A stretch of DNA of 64,000 nt. Source: Ectothiorhodospira sp. BSL-9 (lineage in GTDB: Bacteria; Pseudomonadota; Gammaproteobacteria; Ectothiorhodospirales; Ectothiorhodospiraceae). The translations under genes and the position numbers were made by a program. The notes below the pieces were generated by a model, which searched no databases, was not told where the DNA came from, and worked only from the letters and a program-made list of their open reading frames with translations. Within the stretch, counting starts at the first letter, position 1, and the number at the start of each line of letters is the position of its first letter. Of this stretch, positions 21,683-32,120 are shown piece after piece. The DNA is taken from positions 3,234,001 through 3,298,000 of the forward strand of contig NZ_CP011994.1 of assembly GCF_001632845.1 (NCBI RefSeq). Reading direction: 5' to 3'.

Positions 21683-22049
21683 TCCGTCCTGTTTCCGGCC
21701 TTTGACCGACGAAGCTGATCCAGATCATGCTCAAGTCAGCTCACACCAACACCCCGACGGTTTGTCTGGCATTATCTCAAAGTAGCGCTCCAAAGCTGAC
21801 GTGCGCCCGCATGGGGCACCCAATGCCTGGGGCGCTTGGGAAAGCAAGGTTTTTCGGGTCGAGGGGGCCTCAAGACCCGGAAATTGGCGATGTTGTGGTC
21901 TAAAATCTAGTGAATTTGATGTTGTTTGTATCACCCAACGCCTTCGGGCCGCCCATGCATGGCGGGGGCGTCACCCGAAAGCAATCTTGATCGAGGTTCG
22001 GTCCAGCCATTTCACGCGGCTAACCCACCCGAAACTTGGAGGAAAAGCA
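21683..22049 (+). promoter_or_regulatory. puhA upstream region
   Basis: This 367-nt stretch has no convincing gene and is where lhaA often ends in other clusters. It contains a stem-loop at about 21852-21883 (TTTCGGGTC pairing with GACCCGGAA around GAGGGGGCCTC), an AT-richer block at 21899-21935 likely to hold the puhA promoter, and a strong ribosome-binding site GGAGGA at 22037-22042. TGT-N12-ACC near 21690 is a poor PpsR-like match. Confidence 0.45.
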
Positions 22050-22874
22050 ATGCCAACCGGTGCCATTACTGAATATATGGACGTCGCACAGGTCACCCTG
22101 TACGTCTTCTGGCTGTTCTTCGCAGGTCTAGTCTGGTATCTACATCGGGAGAACAAGCGGGAAGGTTACCCGCTGGAGTCTGACCGCTCCCCCCACATTA
22201 CCGTACAAGGCTACCCGGCCGCCCCGGGTCCCAAGGAATACCCCACCATGGACGGCGGTTCCTTCATCATTGCCAACGGCAATCCTGATACCCGTGAGAT
22301 CCACGCCAAGCCGGCCTGGCCCTTCCCCGGTGCCCCCCTGGATCCCACTGGCAACCCCATGATCGATGGCGTCGGTCCCTCCTCCTGGGCCAACCGTGCC
22401 GATGAGCCCGACGTCACCATGAACGGCGAGCCCCGCATCGTGCCCATGCGGATCACCAAGCATGGCTTCGGGATCTCCAAGAAGGATCCTGATCCCCGCG
22501 GCATGACCGTGTTCGCCGCTGACGACAAGCCCGCCGGTACCGTTCGCGACGTGTGGGTCGACCGCTCCGAGGCCATGCCCCGCTACCTGGAGGTGGAAGT
22601 CAAGGGTAGTTCCCGCCGCATCCTGGTGCCCATGTTCCTCTCCAAGGTGACCCGTGCCAAGTATGCCGATCCCAAGCTGCCCATGGATCAGCGCCTGAAG
22701 GACGGCCGCCCCTATGAGGTTCGTGTGGTTTCCGTGATGGCCAAACACTTCGCCGATGCTCCTTCTACCAAGAGCATGGAGAGCGTGACGCGTCTGGAAG
22801 AAGACCGCATCATGGCCTACTTCGGTGGTGGTCACTTCTATGCATCCCCGGAGCGTAGGGAAGCCCTGCTGTGA
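22050..22874 (+). CDS. puhA: Photosynthetic reaction centre H subunit
   Basis: PuhA is the H subunit that caps the type II reaction centre on the cytoplasmic side and guides proton uptake to quinone B. The 274-residue protein has one membrane span at residues 11-31 (DVAQVTLYVFWLFFAGLVWY), then LHRENKREGYPLE and the PRC-barrel domain with DRSEAMPRYLEVEV. The ATG at 22050 follows GGAGGAAAAGCA, a strong start signal consistent with high expression; upstream in-frame codons are not supported. It overlaps puhB at GTGA. Confidence 0.97.
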   Translation: MPTGAITEYMDVAQVTLYVFWLFFAGLVWYLHRENKREGYPLESDRSPHITVQGYPAAPGPKEYPTMDGGSFIIANGNPDTREIHAKPAWPFPGAPLDPTGNPMIDGVGPSSWANRADEPDVTMNGEPRIVPMRITKHGFGISKKDPDPRGMTVFAADDKPAGTVRDVWVDRSEAMPRYLEVEVKGSSRRILVPMFLSKVTRAKYADPKLPMDQRLKDGRPYEVRVVSVMAKHFADAPSTKSMESVTRLEEDRIMAYFGGGHFYASPERREALL

Positions 22875-23545
22875 GTCACGACGACCACGCCGCTGAACCG
22901 ATACGTGGTCTGCCTGAGCTCCCCCCTTCGGGGGAGCGCATTTTGTGGCAAGGTGCTCCCCATTGGAGCACCTTCGCCATTCGGGCATTTCACGTCAGAA
23001 AGGTCATTCTCTATCTGGCCATACTGATCGGCCTGCGCGCCATCTTCACCTATGGCGAAACGCAGTCCCTCGTGGCGGCCCTCGCTTCCACCAGCTTCCT
23101 GCTCACCCTGTCAGTGACTGCCGTCGGCCTGTTGTTGCTGTTGGCCTGGCTCACGGCGAGGGCCTCGGTCTACACCATCACCAATCAGCGCATCGTCATA
23201 CGTTTTGGCGTGGCACTGCAGATGAGTGTGAACCTGCCCTATTCCGTGATTGAGTCCGCCTCGGCCAAGCTCTACAAGGACGGCACGGGTGATATTCCGC
23301 TGGTACTCATTCCGCCGGAGCGTGTCTCGTACATCATTCTCTGGCCGCACGTGAAACCCTGGCGCTGGATGGTGCCGCAGCCCATGCTACGCGGTGTACC
23401 CAATGCCCGGCGCGTGGCGGATATCCTGGCCAAGGCCATGGCCGAAGATCAGAAGCGCCGTGCCGAAAACCCGGACCAGGCTGAATCAGCCGAATCAGGG
23501 CCTGCACCTCAGACCCACCGACAAACAGCCGGTGAAACCGCCTGA
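22871..23545 (+). CDS. puhB: Photosynthetic complex assembly protein PuhB
   Basis: PuhB assists reaction-centre assembly in Rhodobacter. The 224-residue protein starts with GTG overlapping the puhA stop, has the motif LPPSGERILWQGAPHWSTF at the N-terminus and two to three hydrophobic segments (VILYLAILIGLRAIF; FLLTLSVTAVGLLLLLAWLTA), followed by YTITNQRIVIRFGVALQMSV, a PH-like fold seen in this family. The stop overlaps the puhC start. Confidence 0.92.
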   Translation: MSHDDHAAEPIRGLPELPPSGERILWQGAPHWSTFAIRAFHVRKVILYLAILIGLRAIFTYGETQSLVAALASTSFLLTLSVTAVGLLLLLAWLTARASVYTITNQRIVIRFGVALQMSVNLPYSVIESASAKLYKDGTGDIPLVLIPPERVSYIILWPHVKPWRWMVPQPMLRGVPNARRVADILAKAMAEDQKRRAENPDQAESAESGPAPQTHRQTAGETA

Positions 23546-24036
23546 TGACTGACTCCAACGGTTCCTCCCGTTCTCAGCGCCGATTTCTGTTTCCAGGAAT
23601 CGGCGTTATTCTCCTGGCCATCGCCTTCGGCGTGTACTACCTGGCCAGCAGCGCCGTCTCCCCTCCAGCCTCGACAGAACCCGCCGCAACAGCGGAACCG
23701 GTCGAGCAGGATCTGGAGGTCGTGCAATCCGTACGCTTGCACCCCCGTGAGAAGCCCGGCGGCTACATGGAGATTGTCGACGCCGACACCGACCAGGTGC
23801 TCAAGCTCATCGAACCCAGTGGCGGTGGCTTCATGCGCACTGTCTTGCGCATCATTGCCCTGGACCGTCGGCATGTGGATGACCATGAAGATCTACCCTT
23901 CCTGCTGACTCGTTGGTCGGACGGTGGTCTGAGCCTTGAAGATCCCGTGACCGGCAACCGCTACAAGCTCAACGCGTTTGGCTCCACCAACGCCGCCGCT
24001 TTTGCAGAGCTACTTGATTCGGCTCAAGATTCCTGA
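23545..24036 (+). CDS. puhC: Photosynthetic complex assembly protein PuhC
   Basis: The 163-residue protein has one N-terminal membrane anchor (FPGIGVILLAIAFGVYYLAS) and a periplasmic domain with VRLHPREKPGGYMEIVDADT and FMRTVLRIIALDRRHV, typical of PuhC, which is needed for full reaction-centre and LH1 assembly. It overlaps puhB by TGATG, so puhA, puhB and puhC are translationally coupled. About 140 nt follow before the next start codon. Confidence 0.9.
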   Translation: MTDSNGSSRSQRRFLFPGIGVILLAIAFGVYYLASSAVSPPASTEPAATAEPVEQDLEVVQSVRLHPREKPGGYMEIVDADTDQVLKLIEPSGGGFMRTVLRIIALDRRHVDDHEDLPFLLTRWSDGGLSLEDPVTGNRYKLNAFGSTNAAAFAELLDSAQDS

Positions 24037-24175
24037 GCCTTCTCCTTAGCGGCGCCCCGCGGGACTCGCCACCGATAGCCAAAAGACGGTAAAGTTTTGC
24101 CCATCGACTCAGGCCGCAGTCGAACCCAGTTCCCCGGGATCCCATGCGTGCCGGGAAAATGAGGAGAACCCAGCG

Positions 24176-24259
24176 ATGAACGGCACCGTGGCAACCGCTT
24201 TGCCCGACCCACTATCCACGACAACGCCCGCCCGGGTGTCCATGACCTGTGCACGGTGA
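24176..24259 (+). pseudogene. 27-codon ORF, possible remnant of acsF
   Basis: ATG at 24176 follows a good GAGGAG (24161-24166) and opens 27 codons reading MNGTVATALPDPL and ending in a stop inside the puhE leader. In related clusters the oxidative cyclase gene acsF sits between puhC and puhE and starts with a similar low-complexity Ala/Thr/Pro-rich segment. This may be the stub of a deleted acsF, or a leader peptide; the similarity is too short to prove. Confidence 0.3.
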
Positions 24260-24266
24260 GGGGCCG

Positions 24267-25138
24267 GTGATTCAATACGGTCTGCCTATCCTCTATGTCG
24301 TATTCCTCTGGTGGTTCAGCACCGGAGCCATCATCTATCTGGACGGTCTGCCACAACGGACCTACCGCTGGAGCATGCTGGGTGCCTCGGTGCTCGCGGG
24401 CATCGCGCTATACGCCCTGGCTCTGACCGCTCAACAGGAAACACTCTTTGGGGCCTATGTGGCCTTCACAGGTGCCATCATCCTCTGGGGTTGGGTGGAA
24501 ATGAGCTTCCTCATGGGTATGATCACCGGCTCCCGGCGCAGTCGTTGCCCTGAAGGCGCCCAGGGCTGGCGACGATTCATCTATGCCGTTCAGGCCATCC
24601 TTTACCATGAGTTCGCCCTCATCATCGCAGCCCTGGCCATTGTGCTGGTCACCTGGGGGGAGCCAACATGGTGGGGCTATACACCTTCCTCATACTTTGG
24701 GTGATGCGAACAAGCACCAAGCTCAATGTATTCCTGGGTGTTCGCAACCTCAATGAAGAGTGGTTACCCGATCATCTGCGCTATCTGGAAAGCTATTTCC
24801 GCAAGAAGCCCATGAACCTGCTCTTCCCGATCTCGGTCACCGCCTCCACCATCGTCGCGGTATTGATCGTGCAGACGGCCATGGACCCAGCTGCCACCAC
24901 CCACCAGGTGGCGGGCGCGACCTTCCTGGCGATACTCCTGGTCCTCGCGATCCTGGAACACTGGTTCCTGGTGTTGCCCCTGCCCTCCCAGGCCCTCTGG
25001 AACTGGGCGCTGCGCTCGCGCCAACCCGATGAAGCCCATTTCAGGCCCATCTACCCAACCATCAAGGCGGCTAACGACCCGGACAAGAATTCCCCCTCGC
25101 CGGGCCTGACTGTCAGTCCCAGTCGCCTCCGTTACTGA
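24267..25138 (+). pseudogene. puhE: PuhE (DUF3623) membrane protein, frameshifted
   Basis: Two overlapping frames encode one protein. The first, from GTG 24267, reads VIQYGLPILYVVFLWWFSTG and runs to VTWGEPT; the second gives MVGLYTFLILWVMRTSTKLN to the stop at 25138. Together they match PuhE, a multi-span protein affecting bacteriochlorophyll supply and complex assembly, at about 290 residues. The switch is at six G (24655-24660): one more G (or a -1 slip) restores VTWGGANMVGLYT. The change may be real, a programmed slip, or a base-calling error in the G run. Confidence 0.85.
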
Positions 25139-25147
25139 CTGCACACC

Positions 25148-25750
25148 ATGACCGAACAGAATCCAGCCGTGGCCCGGATCGGGCCAAACTCCATCACTCG
25201 CATGGCCCAGGCCCTGCGCCACCAGCATGATGAGCAGGTGACGGAACGCCTATTCGAGGCCGCAGGGCTCACCGATCATCTGACGCACCCGCCCACCACC
25301 ATGGTGGACGAGCGCGACGTGACGGCACTGCATGGGGCGCTGCGAGAAGCGCTCTCCCCGGAGCAGGCTGCCGCCGTGTCCTTGGAGGCAGGTCACCTCA
25401 CCGGCGATTACCTGCTGGCCAACCGCATTCCCAAACCGGTGCAGTCCATCCTGAAACTCCTCCCCGCGGGCCCGTCCAGCCGCATCCTGCTCAAAGCCAT
25501 CGAGCGCAATGCCTGGACCTTTGCTGGCAGTGGCCAGTTCCAGGTCCACCATCGACCCAACCTGACGCTGACCATCACCAACAGCCCCCTGTGCCGGGGT
25601 GCGCAGTCTGCGCACCCGGTCTGCGATTACTATGCGGGCACCTTCCAGCGGCTGTTCCAGGTGCTGGTACACCCCGAAACCCGGGTCACGGAAACACAAT
25701 GCGCCGCCGCAGGTGCCGCCCACTGCGTGTTCGAGGTGCGTTGGCAATGA
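25148..25750 (+). CDS. bchJ: Bacteriochlorophyll 4-vinyl reductase-type protein BchJ
   Basis: The 200-residue protein has a C-terminal V4R domain (small-molecule/tetrapyrrole-binding) with conserved Cys residues in NSPLCRGAQSAHPVCDYYAG and AAGAAHCVFEVRW. BchJ was first assigned to 8-vinyl reduction; later work in other organisms suggests it binds or carries chlorophyllide intermediates, with BciA or BciB doing the reduction. It is the last pigment gene in the rightward arm, 9 nt after puhE. Confidence 0.88.
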   Translation: MTEQNPAVARIGPNSITRMAQALRHQHDEQVTERLFEAAGLTDHLTHPPTTMVDERDVTALHGALREALSPEQAAAVSLEAGHLTGDYLLANRIPKPVQSILKLLPAGPSSRILLKAIERNAWTFAGSGQFQVHHRPNLTLTITNSPLCRGAQSAHPVCDYYAGTFQRLFQVLVHPETRVTETQCAAAGAAHCVFEVRWQ

Positions 25751-25779
25751 AATTGGCCGCGGCCTGACAGGAATCCATC

Positions 25780-27345
25780 ATGCATCGCGCTCTCCAGCCT
25801 GTTGTTTGCACCGCCTTGATGACCCTGGCCATTGCCCTCCCCACCCAGGCCGGGCAGATCACCCAGGTGACCGTCTACCCGGACCGGGCCGGAATCACCA
25901 TGGAAAAGGAACTGACCCTGGAGGCGGGAGAAGGTATCCTCAGCATTGATGGGTTGCCCACCCGGCTGGATGTAAACACCGTGAGCGTGCGGGCCAGCGG
26001 GCCACAGGGGATGCGGCTGGGGGCCTTGGAGACCCGAACCATCCCGGGACGGGATCTCGCCCACCCACGTGAACAGGCGCTGACAGAGCAACTCCAGGAG
26101 CTGGAGGATGAAAAGCGCCACATCGACGATCGGATTCGTGCCCACCAGGTGCAGATGCGCCTGATTGAGCAACTGGGCACGCACCCGGAGGCCCTGCCAG
26201 ACAGCGCCGAATGGCCACAGGCCTGGGAGCGGGTGGGCGAAGGGGCCCTGGGCGTTCTCGACGCGATCCACCAACAGGAACGGGCCCGCCGCACCCTGGA
26301 AGCCGATATCGAGCGCGTGCGCCGCGAGCTTGAGCAACTCCAGAGTGGCCGACGCGACAGCCTACAGGCACGCATTCACTATCACAGCCCTGAAGCGGCC
26401 AGTGCCACCGTCACCCTGGAATACACCGTACCCGACGCCCGCTGGACTCCGCTTTACGAGGCCCGCCTGGACACCGATACCCAGGAACTGCGCTTGATCC
26501 AGCGTGCCGAGGTGCGTCAGAACACCGGTCAGGACTGGTCGGATATCCCCTTGTACCTGTCCACGGCCCAGCCTCGACTGGGAGGGTATCTGCCGGTACC
26601 ACCGCCCTGGTATCTGGACGTCCCCAGGCCCGCGCCCACCACGACACGACTCTCAAGGTCGTTGCCGGAGGCGGCCATGGCGGCCGAAGCCGACACGGCA
26701 CAACTGGAGGGCACCACCTTCACGGCCCGTTACCGGGTGCCCGGTCGCGTGAACATCGCCTCGGATAACCAGCCTCATCGCCACAACCTGGGTGAAGAGG
26801 TCATGGAAGCCCGGCTTTCCGTGCGCGCCGCGCCCCGGATGGCGCCACGTGCCTACCTGTTTGCCGAAAGCGTTTTCGAGGGTGAGACGCCGCTGTTGCC
26901 GGGTCCGCTGACGCTGTTTCAGGATGGCGCACTGGTAGGGCAGCACCGACTCGCTGGGCTGCGCCCGAACAGTGAGTTGGACATGGCCTTCGGTGTGGAC
27001 GAGCGTGTCGGCATTGATTACCAGCTGGAGCGTGACGACAAGGGTCAGGAAGGCCGCCTTCGGCGTCAGAACAGGCTGCAACGCAGTCACCTGATGACCA
27101 TTCACAACAGCCATGGCCGCGATGTGGAGGTGACCCTTCTTGACCGCCTGCCAGTCTCCCGCGACGAGCGCATCACGGTCACCCTGGCCGATGACGCCAG
27201 TGAGCCCTCGGAACGGGATATGAATGACGACCGTGGCCTACTGGCCTGGCACCGCACCGTCGAAGCGGGCGAGGAACTCACCCTGCGCTTCTCGTACACG
27301 GTGACCTGGCCCGACGACATGGACACACCCTCAGGACTGCGTTAA
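25780..27345 (+). CDS. Exported DUF4139 protein
   Basis: This 521-residue protein has a signal peptide (LMTLAIALPTQAGQ, cleavage near residue 26), an N-terminal domain with ITQVTVYPDRAGITMEKELTL, a coiled coil (about residues 85-200 rich in E, Q, R and L), and a C-terminal DUF4139 domain with the marker ASATVTLEYTVPDARWTPLYE and LRLIQRAEVRQNTGQDWSDI. The family is periplasmic and of unknown role; it is sometimes annotated as a mucoidy inhibitor homologue. It follows bchJ by 29 nt in the same direction but has no known link with photosynthesis. Confidence 0.85.
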   Translation: MHRALQPVVCTALMTLAIALPTQAGQITQVTVYPDRAGITMEKELTLEAGEGILSIDGLPTRLDVNTVSVRASGPQGMRLGALETRTIPGRDLAHPREQALTEQLQELEDEKRHIDDRIRAHQVQMRLIEQLGTHPEALPDSAEWPQAWERVGEGALGVLDAIHQQERARRTLEADIERVRRELEQLQSGRRDSLQARIHYHSPEAASATVTLEYTVPDARWTPLYEARLDTDTQELRLIQRAEVRQNTGQDWSDIPLYLSTAQPRLGGYLPVPPPWYLDVPRPAPTTTRLSRSLPEAAMAAEADTAQLEGTTFTARYRVPGRVNIASDNQPHRHNLGEEVMEARLSVRAAPRMAPRAYLFAESVFEGETPLLPGPLTLFQDGALVGQHRLAGLRPNSELDMAFGVDERVGIDYQLERDDKGQEGRLRRQNRLQRSHLMTIHNSHGRDVEVTLLDRLPVSRDERITVTLADDASEPSERDMNDDRGLLAWHRTVEAGEELTLRFSYTVTWPDDMDTPSGLR

Positions 27346-27382
27346 CCGTTGATCGGCGCCATCAAGGCAGGCTGCAACCCCG

Positions 27383-28876
27383 CTAATCCCGCCCGTATAA
27401 CTCCACCAGGCGGCGCAGGTCGGAGGCGAGTTCCTGCGGGACATCCTCCCACTGAAAACGCCACGCCCAATTGTCCGACGTGGTGCCGGGAACATTCATG
27501 CGATGTGATCCGTCCAGCGCCAGGGCGTCCTGCATGGGCACAACCGCCAGGCGGGCCACGGAGGCCAGAGCGCTACGGATCAGCGGCCAGGGCATGGGCT
27601 CTGATGGGTGCCCCAGATAGTCCAGCACATGATGTTGCAGGCGCTCGTCACAGGACTCGAACCACCCCAGGGTGGTGTCATTGTCATGGGTGCCCGTATA
27701 GACCACCGAATTCGCCACATGCTGATGGGGCAGATAGGGATTGGTCGCCCCGCCCTCGAAGGCAAAATGCAGGATCTTCATCCCCGGCAGACCGTTATCG
27801 TCCCGCAGGGCTTCCACCTGGTCGGTGATCACCCCCAGATCCTCTGCCACCAGAGGCAAGGTGCCAAAGTGCTCCCGCAGGCGCTCGAACAGGGCCTTGC
27901 CCGGCGCCACGGTCCAATGCCCGTTCATGGCAGTATCGTCCTCGATGGGGATGGACCAGTAGGCCTCGAACCCACGGAAATGGTCGATCCGGATCAGATC
28001 CACCATTTCCAGGGCAGCACCGATGCGCTCTATCCACCAGGCAAAACCCTGCTCCTGCATGTGTGCCCAGTCGTAGTGAGGGTTGCCCCAGCGCTGGCCC
28101 GTGGCAGAGAAATAATCCGGCGGCACACCGGCTACATGCACCGGTCGCCCTTGATCATCCAGATCAAAGAGCCCGCGATGAGCCCAGACATCCGCGCTGT
28201 CATGGGCCACAAAGATGGGCATATCACCGAACAGCAGGATCCCCCGATGGTTGGCGTGCTGCTTGACCGCCGCCCATTGCAGATAGAACAGAAACTGCTC
28301 GAAACGATACTGCGCCAGGGTCTCGGCCAGCCGCTCCCGCGCCGCCGCCATGGCGCCGGGCTCCCGATCGCGCAGCGCCGGAGCCCACTCCCACCAGGGG
28401 GCACGGTCATGCTCACACTTGAGGGCCAGATACAGGACATAGTCCTCCAGCCAGAAGGCATGTTGCGTTTTGAAATCCTCGAAGGCCTGACGATCATCAC
28501 CATTCGCACCGGCCATGAAACCCTCATGGGCCTGGCGCAGTGCCAGGGAGTCGAAGGGATCCAATGCCCCTTGCCCATCCAGCAGGGCATCATCCAACAG
28601 CCAGCCACGGGCCTGTAGATCAGCCAGGCAGATCAACTGGGTGCTGCCGGCATGCACCGACATGCACTGGTAGGGCGAACCGCCCCCGTGGGGCTGATTC
28701 AGGGGCAGCACCTGCCAGACCGTGACCCCGGCAGATGCCAGGAAGTCGACGAAACGGTGGGCCTGCTTCCCCAGCGCGCCCTGTCGACCGGATCCGGGCA
28801 GGGAGGTGGGGTGAAGCAGGATGCCGGCGCGACGCCGATCCAGCGTGGATGATGCTTGGGCGCTGTGTTCTGCCAC
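27383..28876 (-). CDS. malQ: 4-alpha-glucanotransferase (amylomaltase, GH77)
   Basis: MalQ transfers maltooligosaccharide chains between alpha-1,4 glucans. The 497-residue protein has RRAGILLHPTSLPGSG at the start, the nucleophile Asp in LIRIDHFRGFEAYW, the acid/base Glu in LVAEDLGVIT and the third carboxylate in YTGTHDNDTTLGW. It is the last of three leftward alpha-glucan genes (glgC, GH57, malQ) and would recycle linear glucans released from glycogen. Length and motifs are normal. Confidence 0.95.
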   Translation of the reverse strand: MAEHSAQASSTLDRRRAGILLHPTSLPGSGRQGALGKQAHRFVDFLASAGVTVWQVLPLNQPHGGGSPYQCMSVHAGSTQLICLADLQARGWLLDDALLDGQGALDPFDSLALRQAHEGFMAGANGDDRQAFEDFKTQHAFWLEDYVLYLALKCEHDRAPWWEWAPALRDREPGAMAAARERLAETLAQYRFEQFLFYLQWAAVKQHANHRGILLFGDMPIFVAHDSADVWAHRGLFDLDDQGRPVHVAGVPPDYFSATGQRWGNPHYDWAHMQEQGFAWWIERIGAALEMVDLIRIDHFRGFEAYWSIPIEDDTAMNGHWTVAPGKALFERLREHFGTLPLVAEDLGVITDQVEALRDDNGLPGMKILHFAFEGGATNPYLPHQHVANSVVYTGTHDNDTTLGWFESCDERLQHHVLDYLGHPSEPMPWPLIRSALASVARLAVVPMQDALALDGSHRMNVPGTTSDNWAWRFQWEDVPQELASDLRRLVELYGRD

Positions 28877-28927
28877 AGTTCCTCCGTCCTGTGCGTGGGA
28901 TTCCGGGTCTTCGGCGGACTGACGGGC

Positions 28928-30673
28928 TTACCCGTCAGGTTTTTGTCCCTGCCGCATCACGCCACCGGCGGCGGGTTCGCCGCTGCCCCGGCTGAGCACA
29001 TGCGACAGCTCCTCTGGCGGGGCCTCTCCCAGCAGACGGTAGAGGTGCACCAGGTGTTGGCGATACAAGCGTTCAAACAGGCTGACAGTACCCGCCGGGT
29101 TGTAGTCGCCAAACCACCAGCACCAGTCCGACCCCTCACATACCGCCAGTTGCCGGGTGGCCGCCTCCACTTGCGCCGCCGTCAGCCGATCCTGGGCCAT
29201 CACCCGGTCAAAACACTGTTTGGCCTGGATCAGCATTTCCCAGCCTCGATTCTTGTCCCGGGAACCCACCCAGGTATCGAAGTTGCCATATACCCAGCTC
29301 CCTGCCACCACATGCCCCAACGACTCCCGCGGACTCACGTTGAGACAATCGGCAAACGTGGCAAGTTCGATGTCGGGATGTTCCGCAAGCCGACGGTAAA
29401 GAGCCGAGAGGAAATAGTAGCCGTTGGCCGGGTAATACTCCCAGGCATTCTCACCATCCAGAATCACCGTGACCAGGGCGCCGCGCCCCTGGCTGCCATG
29501 AACACGGTTCCAGCGTTGTCCGATCCCCTCCAGGTGGTGCACGAAATCCCCCACGGCGTCATCACCATGCCAGTCGGTATACCGAAACCCAATGGAGTCC
29601 GACAGGCCATCATCGCGGAAGAACAAAGACAGTTCGCGATCCTGAAAACGATAGGGCTGGTAAAGCCAGTCACGGTCCTCGGGCAACTCCTCATCCCGAC
29701 CCTGCATGAGGGAATGGGTGAGCACCCCCTCCCCCGACGCGGACCAGCGGATACCCGCCTCGTCCAGTAGAGCCAGCGTCGCATCGCTGACGCTGCCCTC
29801 GGACGGCCAGCAGCCGGCCGGCCGCAGTCCAAAGTGCCGCTCGAAGCTCTCCAACCCCCGTTGCAGATGCCACTGCACCCGCGCCCGGCCATCAGGATAC
29901 TGACCGCTTAGGGGTAATTCCGCCGATGGCGCCGCCTCGTGGGCTGATGCCATATCCAGCATCAGCGGCATGATGGGATGGGCATAGGGGCTGAAGGACA
30001 GTTCCACCCGACCCGATTCCGCCAGGCGGCGGTAACGATCCAGGAGGCCACCCAGCAGTTCATCGATCACCTCCAGGAGCAACCGACGTTGCGACGGCGT
30101 GAAGTCCCGGCCCTGCTCCATCAGTGGCTTGATGCGCGGATCAGTGCGGCGCACCGTCTCGCCTAGCCAGACCAGGTGATACCAGGTGACCAGATCAAAG
30201 AAGAAGTGATCCCCCTGGTAGGACACGTAGTCGGGGTGTTGCTTGAGCCAGGACACCATGTCCGCCAGCAGGCGGTAGGGGCCGAACGGCTCGATCAGAC
30301 GCTGACGATTGGCACGTATACAGGCCTCCGCCAGGTTGAGTCGTCGAGAGGGTTCATCGGGTGGCCGATCGGCCACCAGCATGGCCAGCACCGGGTCACG
30401 AATCTGGCCCTCACCCTTGAGAAAGGCGCTTACCTGGCTGGCGTAGTCTTCGATCTGATCCAGCAGGATCGGGGCAAAGTTCACTACCGCCCGGGCACCC
30501 GGCTCTGCCTCCAGGTGCGCCGCCATATCCACGTAATCCTTGATGGCGTGCAGATACGTCCAGGGCAGTGCGTATTCACCGGTGTGGGCATCCAGGTACT
30601 GGGGCTGATGCATGTGCCAGCACAGTACGACCCGCAACGGCGGGTGGGCCGCATTCGGGTGATCAGACGCCAT
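28928..30673 (-). CDS. Glycoside hydrolase family 57 alpha-amylase-type enzyme
   Basis: The 581-residue enzyme carries the GH57 conserved regions: HMHQPQYLD near the N-terminus, [11 protein letters not shown] with the nucleophilic Glu, and [16 protein letters not shown] with the acid Asp. The family includes alpha-amylases, glucanotransferases, amylopullulanases and branching enzymes, so exact activity is open. The start overlaps the glgC stop by 11 nt, which points to co-translation in a glycogen operon; a cytoplasmic glycogen-degrading or remodelling role is the best inference. No signal peptide is seen. Confidence 0.88.
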   Translation of the reverse strand: MASDHPNAAHPPLRVVLCWHMHQPQYLDAHTGEYALPWTYLHAIKDYVDMAAHLEAEPGARAVVNFAPILLDQIEDYASQVSAFLKGEGQIRDPVLAMLVADRPPDEPSRRLNLAEACIRANRQRLIEPFGPYRLLADMVSWLKQHPDYVSYQGDHFFFDLVTWYHLVWLGETVRRTDPRIKPLMEQGRDFTPSQRRLLLEVIDELLGGLLDRYRRLAESGRVELSFSPYAHPIMPLMLDMASAHEAAPSAELPLSGQYPDGRARVQWHLQRGLESFERHFGLRPAGCWPSEGSVSDATLALLDEAGIRWSASGEGVLTHSLMQGRDEELPEDRDWLYQPYRFQDRELSLFFRDDGLSDSIGFRYTDWHGDDAVGDFVHHLEGIGQRWNRVHGSQGRGALVTVILDGENAWEYYPANGYYFLSALYRRLAEHPDIELATFADCLNVSPRESLGHVVAGSWVYGNFDTWVGSRDKNRGWEMLIQAKQCFDRVMAQDRLTAAQVEAATRQLAVCEGSDWCWWFGDYNPAGTVSLFERLYRQHLVHLYRLLGEAPPEELSHVLSRGSGEPAAGGVMRQGQKPDG

Positions 30674-31928
30674 GATGAGGCATATTGCCGAGCATATCCG
30701 GTGTCACCACCGTCACACCGCCATCGGATACATAGAAGCGTTTGGCATCCTGCTCACGATCCCGTCCGATGACCATCCCCTCGGGAATCCGGCATCCCTT
30801 GTCGATCACGGCCTTGTGAACCACACAGTTACGACCGATATCCACATCCGGCAGGATGACCGAATCGGTCACCTGGGCATGGGAGTTCACGGTGACATTG
30901 GAGAACAGCAGGGAGTGACGCACCAGCGATCCGGAAATGATGCAGCCGCCGGACACCATGGAGTCCACGGCCATGCCACGGCGGTCTTCGTCATCAAACA
31001 CGAACTTGGCCGGGGGCAGCTGCTCCTGGTAGGTCCAGATGGGCCAGTCCATATCGTAGAGGTTGAGTTCCGGAGTCACCCCGATCAGTTCCAGATTGGC
31101 CTTCCAGTAGGAATCGATGGTACCCACATCCCGCCAGTAGGCCTGTGTGCCCGTCTGCACGTCGCGGAACGGATAGGCCATCACCCGGCTGGACTTGAGC
31201 ACCTTGGGGATGATGTCCTTGCCAAAGTCGTGACTGGAACCGGGCGTGTCGGAATCTGCCACCAGTTGCTGGAAGAGAAAGTCCTTGTTGAACACGTAGA
31301 TGCCCATGGAGGCCAACGCCTTGTCCGTCTTGCCGGGGACGGGCTTTGGGTGCTCGGGCTTCTCGTCGAAGCGCTCCACCCGGCCATCGGCATCCACGGC
31401 CATGACGCCAAACCCCCGGGCCATCTCCAGGTCCACTTCCAGACAACCCACCGTCATGTCGGCGCCGGACTCCACGTGGTAGGCGATCATGTCGCCATAG
31501 TCCATCTTGTAGATGTGGTCGCCGGCCAGGATGAGCACATAGCTGGGATCGTGGTCACGGATGATGTCCAGATTCTGGAACACCGCATCAGCCGTCCCCT
31601 TGTACCAGGAGGTCTCGATGCGCTGCTGGGCCGGCCACAACTCGATGAACTCACCAAACTCGCCGCGCAGGAAGCTCCAGCCCCGCTGCACGTGCTGGAT
31701 CAGGGAGTGGGCCTTGTACTGGGTGATCACCCCCACCTGGCGAATGCCGGAGTTGATGCAATTGGAGAGCGGAAAATCGATGATCCGGAACTTGCCCCCA
31801 AAGGGCACCGCTGGCTTGGCCCGCCACATGGTCAACTGCTTGAGGCGGGAGCCACGCCCCCCAGCCAGTATGAGTGCCAGGGTGTCTCGGGTGATGCGGC
31901 TGACGAAGCGTTGGGATTGTGGTTTCAT
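30663..31928 (-). CDS. glgC: Glucose-1-phosphate adenylyltransferase
   Basis: GlgC makes ADP-glucose, the committed step of glycogen synthesis. The 421-residue protein has the nucleotide motif [21 protein letters not shown], followed by [20 protein letters not shown], the substrate site [14 protein letters not shown] and a C-terminal left-handed beta-helix region ([20 protein letters not shown]). The ATG at 31928 with AAGG upstream gives the family N-terminus; the frame continues upstream without homology. It is divergent from glgB across 192 nt and leads the glgC-GH57-malQ run. Confidence 0.96.
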   Translation of the reverse strand: MKPQSQRFVSRITRDTLALILAGGRGSRLKQLTMWRAKPAVPFGGKFRIIDFPLSNCINSGIRQVGVITQYKAHSLIQHVQRGWSFLRGEFGEFIELWPAQQRIETSWYKGTADAVFQNLDIIRDHDPSYVLILAGDHIYKMDYGDMIAYHVESGADMTVGCLEVDLEMARGFGVMAVDADGRVERFDEKPEHPKPVPGKTDKALASMGIYVFNKDFLFQQLVADSDTPGSSHDFGKDIIPKVLKSSRVMAYPFRDVQTGTQAYWRDVGTIDSYWKANLELIGVTPELNLYDMDWPIWTYQEQLPPAKFVFDDEDRRGMAVDSMVSGGCIISGSLVRHSLLFSNVTVNSHAQVTDSVILPDVDIGRNCVVHKAVIDKGCRIPEGMVIGRDREQDAKRFYVSDGGVTVVTPDMLGNMPHHGV

Positions 31929-32120
31929 ACCTGCCTTCTGTGACCCGGGTGTGTGGAGGACGTGGCCCCTGGGGCATGTTAAGGTTTTTTCCGCCGGGCT
32001 GCATCCAACCGGTGCATTGCGTCCCCATGCCATCATGGTACGCGATCATTTCGATTCTATTACATTTTCCGGCCGCCACATCAAGGCAGGCCCAACCGCC
32101 GAACCAGGACGGGAACCCAC

